Shown here piece after piece: positions 1 to 64,000 of a DNA stretch of 64,000 bases. Below the pieces are notes generated by a model, which saw nothing but the letters and a program-made list of their open reading frames with translations, ran no database searches and was not told where the DNA came from. Position 1 is the first letter of the stretch, and each line of letters opens with the position of its first letter. Location: NCBI GenBank assembly GCA_054601695.1, contig BAAHQB010000004.1:1364001-1428000 (forward strand), read 5' to 3'. Origin of the DNA: Amorphochlora amoebiformis (lineage: Eukaryota; Cercozoa; Chlorarachniophyceae). A program made the translations under genes and the position numbers.

Positions 1-210
1 ACATACCTGGATTTCACACCCTGATGACGTATCCACATACCTACACATCTGTTTTCATGCGAGGTCAGGGATTTACATCCTTATAACACATACGTGTATA
101 TAACTCCATAATTTTGTTTTTTCCACTTCACGTTTCCATGCGTAGAAAGGTATCTATATTGCGCATGTACGCGAAATCTGACTTGTGATGACATTGGATA
201 ATATGTGGAG
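1..210. other. Intron sequence left of the first visible desaturase exon
   Basis: Non-TA sequence that contains two similar stretches (around 5-40 and 60-100). I see no exon or splice-flanked reading frame for the missing cytochrome b5 domain. Confidence 0.5.
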
Positions 211-13262
<13,052 letters not shown>

Positions 13263-13915
13263 ATTCCAGGAGACTATACACTCGACAGATTCCTCCTCAG
13301 GAAACCATACCTTACTTGGAAAATACTCGTAGATTATCTAGCTACTGTGATCTGCATAACTCTAGAATTCAAAGTAACAAGTTCTTGGCTTCTCTCAATC
13401 GACTAGATCGAGCTCATTCATTGCGATTAATTATTTTTTTTTTTTTCGCGCTGCGTATAGATTTCGAGTCATACAAAAAGTTTGAGGTTTTAGATATGCT
13501 AGATGTGGATACAAGTTTCTGAGTTTTCAAAACGTACTGCCTTCATACTGGTCATAAACTGGAATGTGTACACATAGCTAGGCCCATTGGACGCACATAG
13601 CTTTAGTCACGTCACTGTGTGTAATACAGTAATTATAGTAACACCGCAAGAAGTTTATACTAGTTATAGCTTTGACGGTATCTACTAGATCTAATGCAGG
13701 TCTAGTCTTAGAACATACTCTTTTGATACTAGATATATATTCATATACTCGGAGTCATATCCGATCTATATACCGAGTGGAATTTTACGTCAAATCTAGA
13801 CATTAGGCAAAACTTTCACACTATGAGTATACTATATGACTACAATCTGGACAATATCACTAGTATCACCCTTTTCAGATCGCTTCTGGACAGAAAACGA
13901 TCTGCACTGATTGAC
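13263..13915. other. Convergent intergenic region, TA-free
   Basis: Between the desaturase stop and the stop of the unknown minus gene. Mixed-composition DNA without TA tracts; presumably holds both 3' UTRs. A T-run sits at 13434-13447. I see no clear polyadenylation motif to assign. Confidence 0.7.
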
Positions 13916-14098
13916 CTAAGGTGCCTTTTTCAAAAACATATGCTGGCCAAAGTCCTTCCGTCTCCTGCGAGGGGCTTTTGGGTTCTTGAGCTTGAATACT
14001 GCCCAGATGTTACCGTCAAACACCTGTTTTTAAGCATCCGAAAATGTGGTGTTTTGGTGGTAAATGATTATATGAGGTCATATCTATATCTATATCTC

Positions 14099-14173
<75 letters not shown>

Positions 14174-14265
14174 CAATGTATATAATAAAATATAATATAA
14201 TATATACATATATATATATATATGTATATATAGACATATATGTATATGCGTATATACATATATGT

Positions 14266-14311
<46 letters not shown>

Positions 14312-14358
14312 CACTTTTTCTTTTTCCTTTTTTTTATATATATATATATAAATATATT

Positions 14359-14401
<43 letters not shown>

Positions 14402-14408
14402 AAAATAA

Positions 14409-14450
<42 letters not shown>

Positions 14451-14527
14451 ATAATATACCTGGGCAAGCTCAGGGTCAGTGGGCGCGTTCACCACGAACG
14501 ATCCGCACTCATCACATCTGTATATAT

Positions 14528-14562
<35 letters not shown>

Positions 14563-14580
14563 CAAAAATGTATTTGTATA

Positions 14581-14624
<44 letters not shown>

Positions 14625-14657
14625 TGTATACATATGCATTTATATAAACATACATAT

Positions 14658-14696
<39 letters not shown>

Positions 14697-14711
14697 ATAA
14701 GAATATACTAA

Positions 14712-14760
<49 letters not shown>

Positions 14761-14864
14761 ACATAACTACGTTTTAAGAATATACATAAGTATACATCTA
14801 GTTTTATACATGCATATGTATATATATATATATGTATAATACAGTATATATATATACATACATA

Positions 14865-14944
<80 letters not shown>

Positions 14945-14987
14945 CAATTCAGCACATTAACACTCATCTGAGGAGAAAACCACAATT

Positions 14988-15033
<46 letters not shown>

Positions 15034-15126
15034 TATACTCATCGCATAGACGCTTGCATCTGAGGAGAAAGCCAGCCAGTAACTCCTTGTCACCCTTAAA
15101 CACGCGAAACGCTTCTACCTATGTAT

Positions 15127-15157
<31 letters not shown>

Positions 15158-15342
15158 TTATGTATATATATATATATATATATATATTGTATCTTTGTCA
15201 TTCTTAAACACTCGAAATGCTTCTACCTATATATATTATATATATATATATAATATATACATATATATATATATATATATATGTTGTATACTTATCATTC
15301 TCAAACACTCGAATGCGTCTACATATATATATTATATTATAT

Positions 15343-15385
<43 letters not shown>

Positions 15386-15403
15386 ATATATATATATATA
15401 GAG

Positions 15404-15440
<37 letters not shown>

Positions 15441-15533
15441 TAAATATGTTATATCTTTGTCATTCTTGAACACTCGAAATGCTTCTACCTGCATATACAT
15501 AATACACATATGCATATATATATATATATATAT

Positions 15534-15575
<42 letters not shown>

Positions 15576-15586
15576 TCACACACACA

Positions 15587-15632
<46 letters not shown>

Positions 15633-16104
15633 ATATATAATAAATACACACATATATATATATATATATTATATACCCCAGACTTATGATTTCGAGCAGG
15701 ATAATTGTTTTCGTCCATTCCGTGATTTGGAAGATATATGCATATATACATGTATATGTATAAATTATATATATATATTATATACATATATACATATATA
15801 TATATACACATATATTTATATATATGACATTATCTATGTATATCTATATATCTATATATTTATATATAATATATATTATCTGTATAATATATATATATAT
15901 ATATATACTAGTTTATATATATGTATGTATTTATATATATGTATATATTTATATACCCCAGTCTTATTATTTCGAACAGGGCAATTGTTTTCGTCCATTC
16001 CGTGATTTGGAAGCCTTTTATACCTGAATATATACATATATATATATACATATATATATAATATATGTACATAATTATATATATATACATATATACATAT
16101 ACAA

Positions 16105-16155
<51 letters not shown>

Positions 16156-16288
16156 GTAAGTATATACTTACACATACACATATATATACACATATATATA
16201 TGTATACATATATATATATACAGATGTATATATAGTATAGATATATACAGATTATATATATATATATATATAGATATATACACATATA

Positions 16289-16328
<40 letters not shown>

Positions 16329-16381
16329 TATTTTGGGGCATTTATATGGTTTACATGACATGGGAAGTATATATCTATTAT

Positions 16382-16423
<42 letters not shown>

Positions 16424-16609
16424 TCATGTTGTACATTACTTACGTATTACATATCATATATACACATATACACATACATGTATGATTAAGTTAAAGCAAA
16501 ACCATGCCTGTATAAATAGCTATATACTATGCTACAGGGGCTATCACCATATATATATAAATATATATATGTATATTTATATATATATATATATATATAC
16601 ATATATAGA

Positions 16610-16682
<73 letters not shown>

Positions 16683-17139
16683 TCGTGTATGCATGTCACC
16701 TTCTTATCGGTTTAAGGGTAGGGCTTTATATAGTGGCCGTGTATATATGTTAGATACGTAACGGTTACAATACGTAATGGTTACAATACGTAACGGTAAC
16801 AATACGTAACGGTTACAATACGTAACGGTTACAATACGTAACGGTTAAAATACGTAACGGTTACAATACGTAACGGTTACAATACGTAACGGTTAAAATA
16901 CGTAACGGTAACAATACGTAACAGTTACAGTACGTAACGGTTACAATACGTAACGGTTACAATACGTAACGGTTACAATACGTAACGGTTACAATACGTA
17001 ACGGTTACAATACGTAACGGTTACAATACGTAACGGTTACAATACGTAACGGTTACAATACGTAACGGTTACAGTACGTAACGGTTACAATACGTGACGG
17101 TTTATGCGTGAGAGTGAATATAGCGGCCGTGTATATATA

Positions 17140-17177
<38 letters not shown>

Positions 17178-17431
17178 ACATTTCATATCGGTTCATCTAT
17201 GAGGACAAATATATGTGAGTAATATGTATCTGTATATATGTATACATGTATGTATATATATATATATGTGTATATCCGTAAGTATACCTATATGTATGTA
17301 TGTATTAGACATATTTATATGTATGTATGTATATGTATATATATATTATATATATATACATACATATTTATATATATATATTTTGAATATTATATATCCC
17401 TTGATATTCGGTAGTAGCAAGGAACCACGCA

Positions 17432-17504
<73 letters not shown>

Positions 17505-17701
17505 TATATATAAATGTATATATTGTATATACATAGACATATGTCTATTACATGCATACATATATCAATCTATATATCTGTATTTATGTAACACACACAC
17601 ACACATATATATATTTATATATATATATGTATACATATATATATTATATATATGTTATATGTATACCCTTTGATATTGGGCAGTAGCAAGGAATCCCATA
17701 T
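13916..17701 (-). CDS. Unknown protein, C-terminal part, with Cys cluster and basic tail
   Basis: Not recognised. Five minus-strand exons join in phase through GT-AG sites: 17701-17667, 16023-15957, 15118-15039, 14517-14460 and 14023-13916 (TAG). Readable pieces include [69 protein letters not shown] and [15 protein letters not shown], then a basic tail around [10 protein letters not shown] ending LKKAP. The C-x3-C-x2-C-x2-C run looks metal-binding, but half of it spans a splice junction and could be inflated by a duplicated boundary. The final exon is the best supported: long open frame, stop, clean acceptor. The upstream part is unresolved; islands near 18030-18280, 19600-20177 and 21572-21633 may belong to it, but I could not phase them. 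Partial copies of three of these exons lie at 15195-15480, 15674-15735 and 17395-17435. It converges with the desaturase, with 653 bases between the two stop codons. Confidence 0.6.
15195..15735 (-). repeat. Echoes of two exons of the unknown minus gene
   Basis: Minus-strand copies of the start of the VEAFRVFK exon lie at about 15195-15230, 15290-15328 and 15450-15490, each with its acceptor-proximal bases. A 3' copy of the [10 protein letters not shown] exon (real exon 16023-15957) lies at 15674-15735, with several substitutions and no acceptor. Confidence 0.8.
16755..17100 (+). repeat. 16-bp minisatellite (ATACGTAACGGTTACA)
   Basis: About 21 head-to-tail copies of 16 bases with few variants (GGTAAC, GGTTAA, ACAGTT). 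Similar sequences ending 'GGCCGTGTATATA' flank it on both sides (16724-16750 and 17112-17140). It lies in an intron of the unknown minus-strand gene. Confidence 0.95.
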
Positions 17702-17724
17702 CTATATTATATATATAGTATATA

Positions 17725-17763
<39 letters not shown>

Positions 17764-17778
17764 ATATAGCTATATATA

Positions 17779-17820
<42 letters not shown>

Positions 17821-17845
17821 TTTATATATATATAAATATAATATA

Positions 17846-17966
<121 letters not shown>

Positions 17967-17980
17967 GTACATATATATAT

Positions 17981-18013
<33 letters not shown>

Positions 18014-18029
18014 TATGTGTGTGTGTGTG

Positions 18030-18280
18030 TATAGTATAATTTGGGTTTTCCTTCGCTATACCTACATATACATATACATAAATATACATATATATATATA
18101 CATATATATATATATATGTGTATAGTATAATTTAGATTTTCCTTCGCTATACATACATATATATATATATATATTTATATATATACATATATATAAAATA
18201 TTACATATATGTGTATAAATTCACATGTATATACATAGACATCTGTATAGTATCATATGGCTTTTCCTTCGATATACCTA
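18030..18280 (-). repeat. Three related islands of unclear origin
   Basis: Minus-strand islands at about 18032-18062, 18118-18150 and 18243-18276 share GTATA-CGAAGGAAAA and diverge afterwards. They resemble boundary echoes of an exon I could not place. Confidence 0.5.
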
Positions 18281-18471
18281 TATATATATATATAGATATA
18301 TTTATAATATTAATTATGTATACCTGCATGTATATAATATATAATATACATGTATGTATATATTGAAATATATACATATGTATCTGTGTAATATGTATGT
18401 ATGCACATACACATATATATGTATGTATATGTATAGATATATATGTATGTATAAAAATACTATGTATATAT

Positions 18472-18502
<31 letters not shown>

Positions 18503-18536
18503 CAAATATACATATACACATACTTCTATAGATATT

Positions 18537-18573
<37 letters not shown>

Positions 18574-18609
18574 TATATATTTGTATATAAATATATAATA
18601 TGTATATAT

Positions 18610-18940
18610 GCATATATATTCACACAATCTAAGATTTAAGCATATTTACTTTGAAAGCTTGGATTTTATTTTGAGCATTTCATCATATTTTGGAATATAT
18701 GTTTTTTTTTTTTAATTAATATAATATTTCGGTATTATTTTGAATATCTGAAGTTTCCTTTGAATATTTGAATTGTCAAATTTTGAATAATTCAGTTTTA
18801 TTTCGAATACATGGGTTTTTAACTTGCTGAATTGGAATTTCTGGGTTTTAAATTTTGAAAATTTCGATTAGGGTTAAGATGAATTTTGTATATCTGCTTT
18901 TGGGTTAGGATATAGTTACGTGAGGTCGTAGGAGTAGGTC
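18610..18940. other. AT-rich non-TA sequence, no gene seen
   Basis: Repetitive TTTGAAT / TTTTGAATA phrases and a T-run at 18704-18714. No splice-flanked reading frame. Confidence 0.6.
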
Positions 18941-18944
18941 TTTC

Positions 18945-19375
18945 CATCCTAGGGTTAGGGTTAGGGTTATGATTAGGTAGGGTTAGGGTTAGGGTTAGGG
19001 TTAGGGTTAGGGTTTAGGGTTAGGTAGGGTTAGGGTTAGTATTAGGGTTAGGGTTAGGGTTAAGGTTAGGGTTAGTTTTAGGGCTAGGGTTAGGGTTGGG
19101 GTTAGGTTAGCGTTAGTTTTAGGGTTAGGGTTAGGGTTAGGGTTAGGGTTAATGTTAGTTTTAGGTTTAGGGTTAAGATTAGAGATTAGGGTTACGATCA
19201 GGGTTCTTAGAGTTAGTTAGAGTTTGTAATGAGGTTAAATTAAGCTAGGATTAGGATTAGGGTTAGGGTTAGGGTTAGGGATAGGGTTAGTGTGGATTAG
19301 GGTTGGAAAGGGTTGGTTAAGGTTAGGGTTAAGGTTAGGGCTAGGGTTAGGGGGTTAGGGTTTTTGGGCATATTA
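18945..19375 (+). repeat. TTAGGG array, interstitial
   Basis: Perfect and degenerate TTAGGG units over about 430 bases, flanked by TA-rich DNA; not a chromosome end. Confidence 0.95.
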
Positions 19376-19449
19376 AGGATAGATTATACGATTATATTCA
19401 TGTGTACATTGATTTGTATATATATATATATATATATATATATGAATAT

Positions 19450-19497
<48 letters not shown>

Positions 19498-19543
19498 TTA
19501 TTTACATGTATGTAAATATATGCACACATATATATTTACGTAT

Positions 19544-19592
<49 letters not shown>

Positions 19593-19656
19593 TATACTTA
19601 AATCTGCATGATAGTAATACTGTTCCATATCCAAGTTAAGGTTATATATGTACATA

Positions 19657-19688
<32 letters not shown>

Positions 19689-19771
19689 GCATATATACTT
19701 ACATCTGCATGATAATAATACTGTTCCTTAGCCAAGTTAAGGTTATGTATGTACATATATATACATATACA

Positions 19772-19831
<60 letters not shown>

Positions 19832-19835
19832 TTAC

Positions 19836-19897
19836 ATCTGCATGATAATAATACTGTTCCTTAGGGATTGTCTTGTATCCATTTTACACACACACAC

Positions 19898-19948
<51 letters not shown>

Positions 19949-20062
19949 AAACGTCACAAATGTCGCCCACCGAACTAATCAATACGCGCAAACAAGCACT
20001 ACACTTCTAAAGAGAAAGATCTGCTTCATCATCACATATGTATATATATATATATACATATT

Positions 20063-20111
<49 letters not shown>

Positions 20112-20177
20112 CTTAGGGATGGTCTTGTAGCCATTTTCGAGGTGTACAACTAGTCTCTCCTTGTAGTAACTTGGTAT
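19836..20177 (-). pseudogene. Torn or duplicated exon fragments ([22 protein letters not shown] / [16 protein letters not shown])
   Basis: Two minus-strand coding-like islands share nine codons. The right one (20177-20109) follows an ATATAG acceptor and reads [16 protein letters not shown] then YKTIPKE, but runs straight into TA repeats with no GT donor. The left one (19883-19836) reads [16 protein letters not shown] and ends at a strong GTAAGT donor, but has no acceptor. Joined at the overlap they would make one ordinary exon. Two further 3' fragments ending YYYHAD lie near 19598-19645 and 19692-19745, the first with a damaged donor. The island at 19945-20035 between them is open only in short frames. 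The parent gene is probably the unknown minus-strand gene to the left or a separate gene; phase does not decide it. It may be a genuine break, an ongoing duplication or an assembly error. Confidence 0.4.
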
Positions 20178-20178
20178 C

Positions 20179-20212
<34 letters not shown>

Positions 20213-20271
20213 TGCAACATAAAAATACATATTATATATATGCATACATATATAGATACATATATGTATAT

Positions 20272-20485
<214 letters not shown>

Positions 20486-20506
20486 CTAGTAAGTATATCT
20501 ATACTA

Positions 20507-20549
<43 letters not shown>

Positions 20550-20700
20550 CATTATACCAACCATCTACCCTAAACTTCCTCTCCCGAATTTCTCCCCTTT
20601 TTTTTTCCCTCCCCCATACTCCATCTCTGTATCTTCCTTTATCTCTCCCTTCTCTCTTTCTCTGTTCTCACATCATCTTTCTCGCTCTCAGCCTCTCTCC

Positions 20701-20890
20701 CTGTCTTGACAGTGAAGACGGGGGGTGTCTTGACAATCAAGACGTGGGGTGTCTTGAGTGTCAAGACGTGGGGTGTCTTGACAATAAAGATGTCTTGACG
20801 GTCAAGACGTGGGGTGTCTTGACAGTCAATGTGTGGAGTTTATTTGCCAGTAAAGGTTTACATCAACATCGCTACCCTAGTTTTATCACA

Positions 20891-20984
<94 letters not shown>

Positions 20985-21022
20985 AATATATAATATATAT
21001 ATATATATATACATATATATAC

Positions 21023-21060
<38 letters not shown>

Positions 21061-21350
21061 CAGTCAAGACGTGGGGTGTCTTGACAGTCAAGACGCGGGC
21101 TGTCTTGACAAGTTGACAGTTAAGACGCGGCCTGTGTTGACGGTCAAGACGCGGCCTGTGTTGACGGTCAAGACGCGGCCTGTGTTGACGGTCAAGACGC
21201 GGCCTGTGTTGACGGTCAAGACGCGGCCTGTGTTGACGGTCAAGACGCGGCCTGTGTTGACGGTCAAGACGCGGCCTGTGTTGACGGTCAAGACGCGGCC
21301 TGTGTTGACGGTCAAGACGCGGCCTGTGTTGACGGTCAAGACGCGGCCTC
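20701..21350 (+). repeat. 24-bp minisatellite with palindromic core, two blocks
   Basis: Block one (20701-20830) has irregular units around GTCTTGACAGTCAAGAC, a palindrome with a single central A, followed by GTGGGGT. Block two (21060-21345) has about ten near-perfect 24-base units (GTGTTGACGGTCAAGACGCGGCCT). A TA tract separates the blocks. The same core reappears at 53278-53330. Confidence 0.94.
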
Positions 21351-21552
21351 ACCTCTCGCTCTCTCTTTCGCTCCATCTTTCTCCTTCTCCCACTCTCTCT
21401 TTCGCTTTCTCTCCCTCTTTCTCTTTCTCAAGATCTTTCTCTCTTTCTCTATCTTTTCTCATTCTCTTCTCTCTCTCTCCTTTCCCTTTCCCTCTTCTCT
21501 CTCTTTTTTTCTCTCGTCTCTCTTGTCTCTCTCTCTCTCTCTCTCCATTTCT
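21351..21552 (+). repeat. CT-rich tract
   Basis: CTCTCT with T-runs following the minisatellite; no coding content. Confidence 0.85.
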
Positions 21553-21571
21553 TGTAATGAATGCCACTTAC

Positions 21572-21633
21572 CCCACACACAGGTCGTAGAATAAGACCCT
21601 TGGGACAACGTGGGTATATCTGGTCACATCAAA
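21572..21633 (-). CDS. Putative single exon of an unidentified minus-strand gene
   Basis: The island between a CTACAG acceptor and a consensus GTAAGT donor reads 20 open codons on the minus strand, including RYTHVVPRVLFYDLCV, and leaves phase 2. It lies just beyond a CT-rich tract and about 660 bases from the DnaJ-like start codon, so it could be an early exon of the unknown gene that ends at 13916. I could not connect it in phase to the next islands (20868-20890, 20109-20177). Family not recognised. Confidence 0.35.
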
Positions 21634-21639
21634 CTGTAG

Positions 21640-22293
21640 CATTAATACATTGTTTGTATCTGGGTCCACACGCGAAATGAATGTGCATTATGCAATTATG
21701 GCCCATATGAAAAAGGAAAGAAGTTGGCATACAAGGGGATTCGATCGTGTGTTCTCATATGTTATCCTCCTGAGAGAAAGGTATAACATGTGTCGCAATC
21801 GATGGATATTGAACACGTGTGACTCATTGTTTTTTCAATATTCCTTGTCACATCATATCTTCTCGTGCTTCAAAGGCCGGAATGGTATAAAGTGTATTTG
21901 AGACCAATATATATAAGGAAAAAGGGAGAGAATATTACACAGATGACATAAGTAAGTATGTTGATGAGTTTTCATCCCAGAGTCATTGATTTCCCGGTGA
22001 ATATGATATAATATTCTATTTTGGTGCTTTGTTCCTCTTTATCTCGTTTATTCCTCTTATCTCTTATTTGAGAGACCTTGTACGCCTTCTGAGGGATATA
22101 GTGACTCGCACCGTCCCTCCCTGTCGCACATTCAAGAAATCCAAGCCCCGAGCCTGAGCCGCCCATCTCCGAAGGAAAATTTGAAATCTGAGTGCCGAGG
22201 CTGGGTTCCGAGTAAACGAAAGCTAATATCCTTATATCCCTCTAAGTAATATCTGACTTATCCCAGACACGTGTCCCCCGTTGACCCGCCGCA
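21640..22293. other. TA-free region upstream of the J-domain gene
   Basis: Mixed-composition DNA with an open plus frame at 21650-21901 (83 codons) that matches nothing I recognise and has no clean splice sites. GC content rises toward 22260. Probably holds the promoter and leader of the J-domain gene. Confidence 0.5.
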
Positions 22294-31510
<9,217 letters not shown>

Positions 31511-32105
31511 CTGTCTGGGTTCCTCTTTCGGCTTTTTGGCTTGATTATCAGAGACTCAGCGCCTGAACGGAAAGATTAGAACGAAGTTTTGTGTGTCGCA
31601 CGCGCGATTGTCGAGTTCAGGCGTGAACAGAATTATTCTCGGAGAATCAAACGGCGCATAAATTTTTACAATTAGCCGCTGGGGACTAAAATTTGATGTT
31701 ATACGATTATCACGTATGGTTAGGTCCGATGCAATTAACGCATCTACAGACCGTATGATATGTATTCTAGCTATTGCGACGATAGTCCTGAACTTAAGCT
31801 GGTTAAGAATATTCACTAATGCAACTTAGCTTCTAGAATTTTGGAATCTTGAGCTCCGACGGTATCTAAATATTCATCAAGAGATTCTAGATTATACTGG
31901 TAAGAGATTTCTTGTATTTAAGATCAGCCGTAGGCTAGGTCTAGTAGGTAGGGCCGCGTAAACGGTAAACTAGGTGAAATTATCAGGAATCATGAATGAC
32001 TAGATGACGGCAACAAACTGTGAATAACTATAATAACTTTAATTTAAGTGTGAAATGTCCGATTTTAATGATTTTAACTATACCTAGATACGTCTGCCAG
32101 TTCGT
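31511..32105. other. Convergent intergenic region, TA-free
   Basis: Between the stops of the J-domain and beta-lactamase-like genes. Contains recurring CTAGA/TCTAG-type phrases but no reading frame of note. Confidence 0.7.
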
Positions 32106-50585
<18,480 letters not shown>

Positions 50586-50919
50586 GATCTGACTGCTTTC
50601 ACACGTCCAAAACACAGCAGACGTAAGCACGTCCCATACACCCAGCCGAAAAATTAGAAAAACAATGTCGCCAAATCATGGCTTGTGGCTACAGGCCCTT
50701 CGAGAGGTAAGGTTTGGATGTCAATTCTTGCGGTGTAAAGAGGCTAAATTATGCCCTGGGGGAAGGTTTATAAACCGCGGGAGTCACAGAGAAGGAGGTC
50801 TTTCGGCCCGGGCTAGGACAAATAGTGCCGGGATTTATAAATCCCCCCGGGATTCGCTTTTGTTAGATATTAAATTACAGATATATGGTATATCTACTAG
50901 TTTCTGAGTAACACTGTGG
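50586..50919. promoter_or_regulatory. Shared divergent upstream region
   Basis: 335 bases between the start codons of the beta-lactamase-like (-) and cytochrome b561 (+) genes. It contains no TA tract and holds a small ATG exon candidate at 50665-50706 with a GTAAGG donor. It probably carries promoters for both genes; no TATA box or other motif can be assigned. Confidence 0.55.
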
Positions 50920-57406
<6,487 letters not shown>

Positions 57407-57480
57407 GATACAATATATATACATATATTGATATATATATATATATATATAATATATATATATATATAAATATATATATG

Positions 57481-57556
<76 letters not shown>

Positions 57557-57559
57557 AAT

Positions 57560-57635
<76 letters not shown>

Positions 57636-57683
57636 TATATATATATAGAATATTAGAAAATATACATGCATGAAATAACATTT

Positions 57684-57726
<43 letters not shown>

Positions 57727-57960
57727 GTGTATGTACATCTATGTACAAATATATATATATATATATATATATTCAAATGGCCATATTATATAGGTATACA
57801 CATATTGTTATCATTACACATACATTTGTACTTACATATACGTGCATACTCATTAGAAATATTCGATGATTCTTTCTATCATGTTCAAATGCAATATATA
57901 GGTGTACACATATTATTATAATTACACATACATTTGTACTTACATATACGTGCATACTCA
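57407..57960. other. Convergent spacer containing TA tracts and a repeat
   Basis: Between the stops of cytochrome b561 and the mPGES-2-like gene. Unlike the other intergenic regions it holds TA tracts (57412-57780). From 57790 there is a 107-base direct repeat (57790-57896 and 57897-58003) whose right copy carries the last exon of the minus gene. Confidence 0.6.
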
Positions 57961-63511
<5,551 letters not shown>

Positions 63512-63554
63512 CTTGCCGAAACAGCAAAGAAAACACGAAAGAGAGCATAGAAGA

Positions 63555-64000
63555 CACCCAACACAACCTATATATACATATCACATACACACATATATAT
63601 ACACACACACACACACATATACACACACATGACAATCAGAGGTACAGCATAGAAGACACCCAACACAACCTATACACACGCATATATATACACACATATA
63701 TACATATATACATACATATACAACATTCATATATATATACATATATACACACAATATATATATACACACACATATACACACACACACACATATGCATATA
63801 TACATGATAATCAGAGGTACAGCATAGAAGACACCCAACACAACCTATACACACACACACACACACATACGCACACACACACACACAACATATATATATA
63901 CACATATAACGTATATCCATCTACACACACACACATGTATACACACGTACAAGCATGATAATCAGAGGTACAGCCTAATAGACACCCAACACAACCTTCA
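63555..64000 (-). repeat. Echo series at the right edge
   Basis: 'CATGATAATCAGAGGTACAGCATAGAAGACACCCAACACAACCT' recurs four times, the last truncated by the window edge. On the minus strand it reads an acceptor (TATAG) then VVLGVFYAVPLII, so an exon of the mPGES-2-like gene with a hydrophobic segment probably lies at or just beyond the edge. Confidence 0.8.

Noticed and set aside
13823-14090. Plus-strand reading frame of about 87 codons
   Set aside because: The minus strand of the same stretch carries a better exon with acceptor, family-like composition and stop ([15 protein letters not shown]...).
15670-16023. Plus-strand exons reading [17 protein letters not shown] / [17 protein letters not shown]
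   Set aside because: They have a good CCCCAG acceptor, but the minus reading joins its neighbours in phase on both sides, and the right copy has both splice sites on the minus strand. Not fully excluded.

Overview
This is nuclear DNA from a eukaryote, most likely a single-celled alga or other protist. I cannot name it. The window carries six spliced genes whose small exons (about 24 to 220 bases) sit in very long introns made mostly of (TA)n tracts, telomere-like TTAGGG/CCCTAA arrays and CT/GA tracts. I rebuilt the genes by reading the short non-repetitive islands on both strands and requiring GT-AG splice sites, matching codon phase and family motifs. TTAGGG-type telomeres and a front-end (polyunsaturated fatty acid) desaturase fit a protist.

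Layout, left to right, with strand strictly alternating: (1) + strand front-end fatty acid desaturase, 211-13262, 17 exons, 5' end outside the window; (2) - strand gene of unknown function with a Cys cluster, 3' end at 13916, five supported exons up to 17701, with loose coding fragments further right to 21633; (3) + strand J-domain (DnaJ-like) protein with a mitochondrial-type N-terminus and a hydrophobic C-terminal half, 22294-31510; (4) - strand serine beta-lactamase-like protein, 50585-32106, about 20 exons; (5) + strand cytochrome b561, 50920-57406; (6) - strand mPGES-2/glutathione-transferase-like C-terminal part, 63511-57961, running off the right edge. Genes 1/2, 3/4 and 5/6 converge with 555 to 653 bases between stop codons. 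Genes 4/5 diverge with about 335 bases between start codons. The products suggest separate housekeeping roles (lipid desaturation, mitochondrial chaperoning, transmembrane electron transfer, an acyl hydrolase-type enzyme and a lipid/redox enzyme), not one pathway.

The most unusual feature is a system of 'exon echoes'. Next to many exons the intron holds one to a dozen partial copies of that exon's boundary (exon end plus adjoining intron start, or intron end plus exon start), each copy isolated between TA tracts. Copies are usually direct, but two in the desaturase are inverted. One whole exon of the cytochrome b561 gene is duplicated with intact splice sites. TA tracts also supply the splice signals themselves (GTATAT donors, ATATATAG acceptors), and some introns consist of telomere-like repeat, including one complete 53-base intron. 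Nearly every long Tyr/Ile-, Leu/Ser- or Arg/Val-rich reading frame in the window is translated repeat, not protein.
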